Shown here: positions 8,624-8,715 of the stretch, one piece after another
Position numbering within the stretch: the stretch's first letter is position 1
How the letters are laid out: each line of letters opens with the position of its first letter
From: an uncultured Candidatus Altimarinota bacterium
GTDB lineage: Bacteria; Patescibacteriota; Gracilibacteria; BD1-5; UBA2023
Direction of reading: 5' to 3'
Length of the DNA: 8,715 bases
Assembly (NCBI GenBank): GCA_938036655.1
Contig: CALHQS010000035.1
Span: forward strand, 1-8,715
Program-made: the position numbers and the translations under genes
The notes under the pieces: model-generated
Database searches by the model: none
Told to the model about the DNA's origin: nothing
The model's input: the letters and a program-made list of their open reading frames with translations, nothing else

Positions 8624-8677
8624 ATCGTCAGAAAGGTAAAGCCTCGCCATCGCCCAGTTTTAACCCATTTTGACGAT
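8624..8677. repeat. Imperfect inverted repeat with GC-rich loop
   Basis: ATCGTCA (8624-8630) pairs perfectly with TGACGAT (8671-8677). The stem extends to ten pairs (ATCGTCAGAA with TTTTGACGAT) if one G-U is allowed, which favours RNA made from the plus strand. Inside it, GGTAAA (8635-8640) pairs with TTTAACC (8659-8665) with one bulged A, leaving a GC-rich loop GCCTCGCCATCGCCCAG. On the minus strand the loop contains GGCGAT followed by GGCGAG. There is no T run after the stem on the minus side, so it is not a standard terminator for this operon. A structured RNA, a regulatory site or a protein-binding site are all possible. Confidence 0.45.
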
Positions 8678-8684
8678 TTGCGTG

Positions 8685-8704
8685 TTTTTGAGTGGTTTTT
8701 GAGT
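8685..8704. repeat. Two direct TTTTTGAGT repeats at 11-bp spacing
   Basis: TTTTTGAGT occurs at 8685-8693 and again at 8696-8704, separated by GG. The 11-bp repeat places both copies on nearly the same helix face, as in paired operator half-sites. A weaker relative, TTTTGACG, starts at 8668 but is off that spacing. The position upstream of the first gene suggests a regulator-binding site; chance in T-rich DNA is a real alternative. Confidence 0.3.
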
Positions 8705-8715
8705 TAATTTTTAAC

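Larger units (their letters stand above)
8539..8715. other. Non-coding leader region upstream of the operon
   Basis: This 177-bp stretch has no convincing gene. The 85 bp next to the first gene are very AT-rich, with T and A runs and no clear Shine-Dalgarno. Beyond that, a GC-rich island (8640-8656) sits inside an imperfect inverted repeat, with two TTTTTGAGT copies further out. The operon promoter probably lies here: TAAAAT at 8618-8623 (minus strand) is a possible -10, but no matching -35 at normal spacing is visible. A 25-codon ORF (8573-8650, minus, MARLYLSDDK) is possible but unsupported. Confidence 0.5.

Noticed and set aside
8573..8650. A 25-codon minus-strand ORF (MARLYLSDDK...) upstream of the Acb2-like gene.
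   Set aside because: It is too short, overlaps the hairpin, lacks a ribosome site, and ends in Phe/Thr-rich low-complexity sequence; at most a leader peptide.

Overview
The window reads as part of the late (virion and lysis) gene block of a phage or provirus whose host reads TGA as glycine (genetic code 25, used by Absconditabacteria/SR1 and Gracilibacteria/BD1-5). Under the standard code the left two thirds falls apart into fragments that stop at TGA. If TGA is read through, they join into four long, uninterrupted proteins that all end at TAA or TAG. I count 13 well-supported in-frame TGA codons, plus two uncertain ones near the left edge. Their contexts suit glycine (for example Pro-Gly, Gly-Gly and Met-Gly) better than tryptophan. 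No tRNA, rRNA, CRISPR array, integrase or insertion sequence is visible, so the host assignment rests on the code alone.

All genes lie on the minus strand and are tightly packed, so transcription runs from right to left. At the right edge (8539-8715) is a non-coding leader with two TTTTTGAGT repeats 11 bp apart and a GC-rich imperfect hairpin. Next come a 79-aa protein resembling the Acb2/Tad1 hairpin family of phage cyclic-nucleotide sponges (8299-8538), a 69-aa small protein of unknown role (8078-8287), and a 349-aa papain-like (C1) cysteine peptidase with two C-terminal SLH-like repeats (7023-8072). A 444-aa predicted beta-rich virion protein (5679-7013), a 336-aa tail-fibre or tail-tip protein (4667-5677) and a 647-aa structural protein carrying a CHAP hydrolase domain (2719-4662) follow.

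After a compact terminator-like hairpin (2685-2714) comes a very large protein (at least 870 residues, running to the left edge). It starts ATG-TGA and has glycine-rich hydrophobic segments like those of phage ejection or internal virion proteins. At the extreme left a second reading frame (1-64) looks more protein-like than the continuation of the large gene. That implies either an overlapping next gene or a frameshift at a short T run.

Together the genes suggest a particle that attaches through the fibre, degrades cell wall with the CHAP domain, and ejects a large membrane-active protein. The C1 peptidase may act on cell-surface or wall protein, and the Acb2-like protein may blunt a CBASS-type defence. 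These functional links are inferred from domain resemblance and gene order. The most notable points are the recoded TGA, the possible anti-CBASS sponge in a code-25 virus, and the hairpin fused to an ATG-TGA start.
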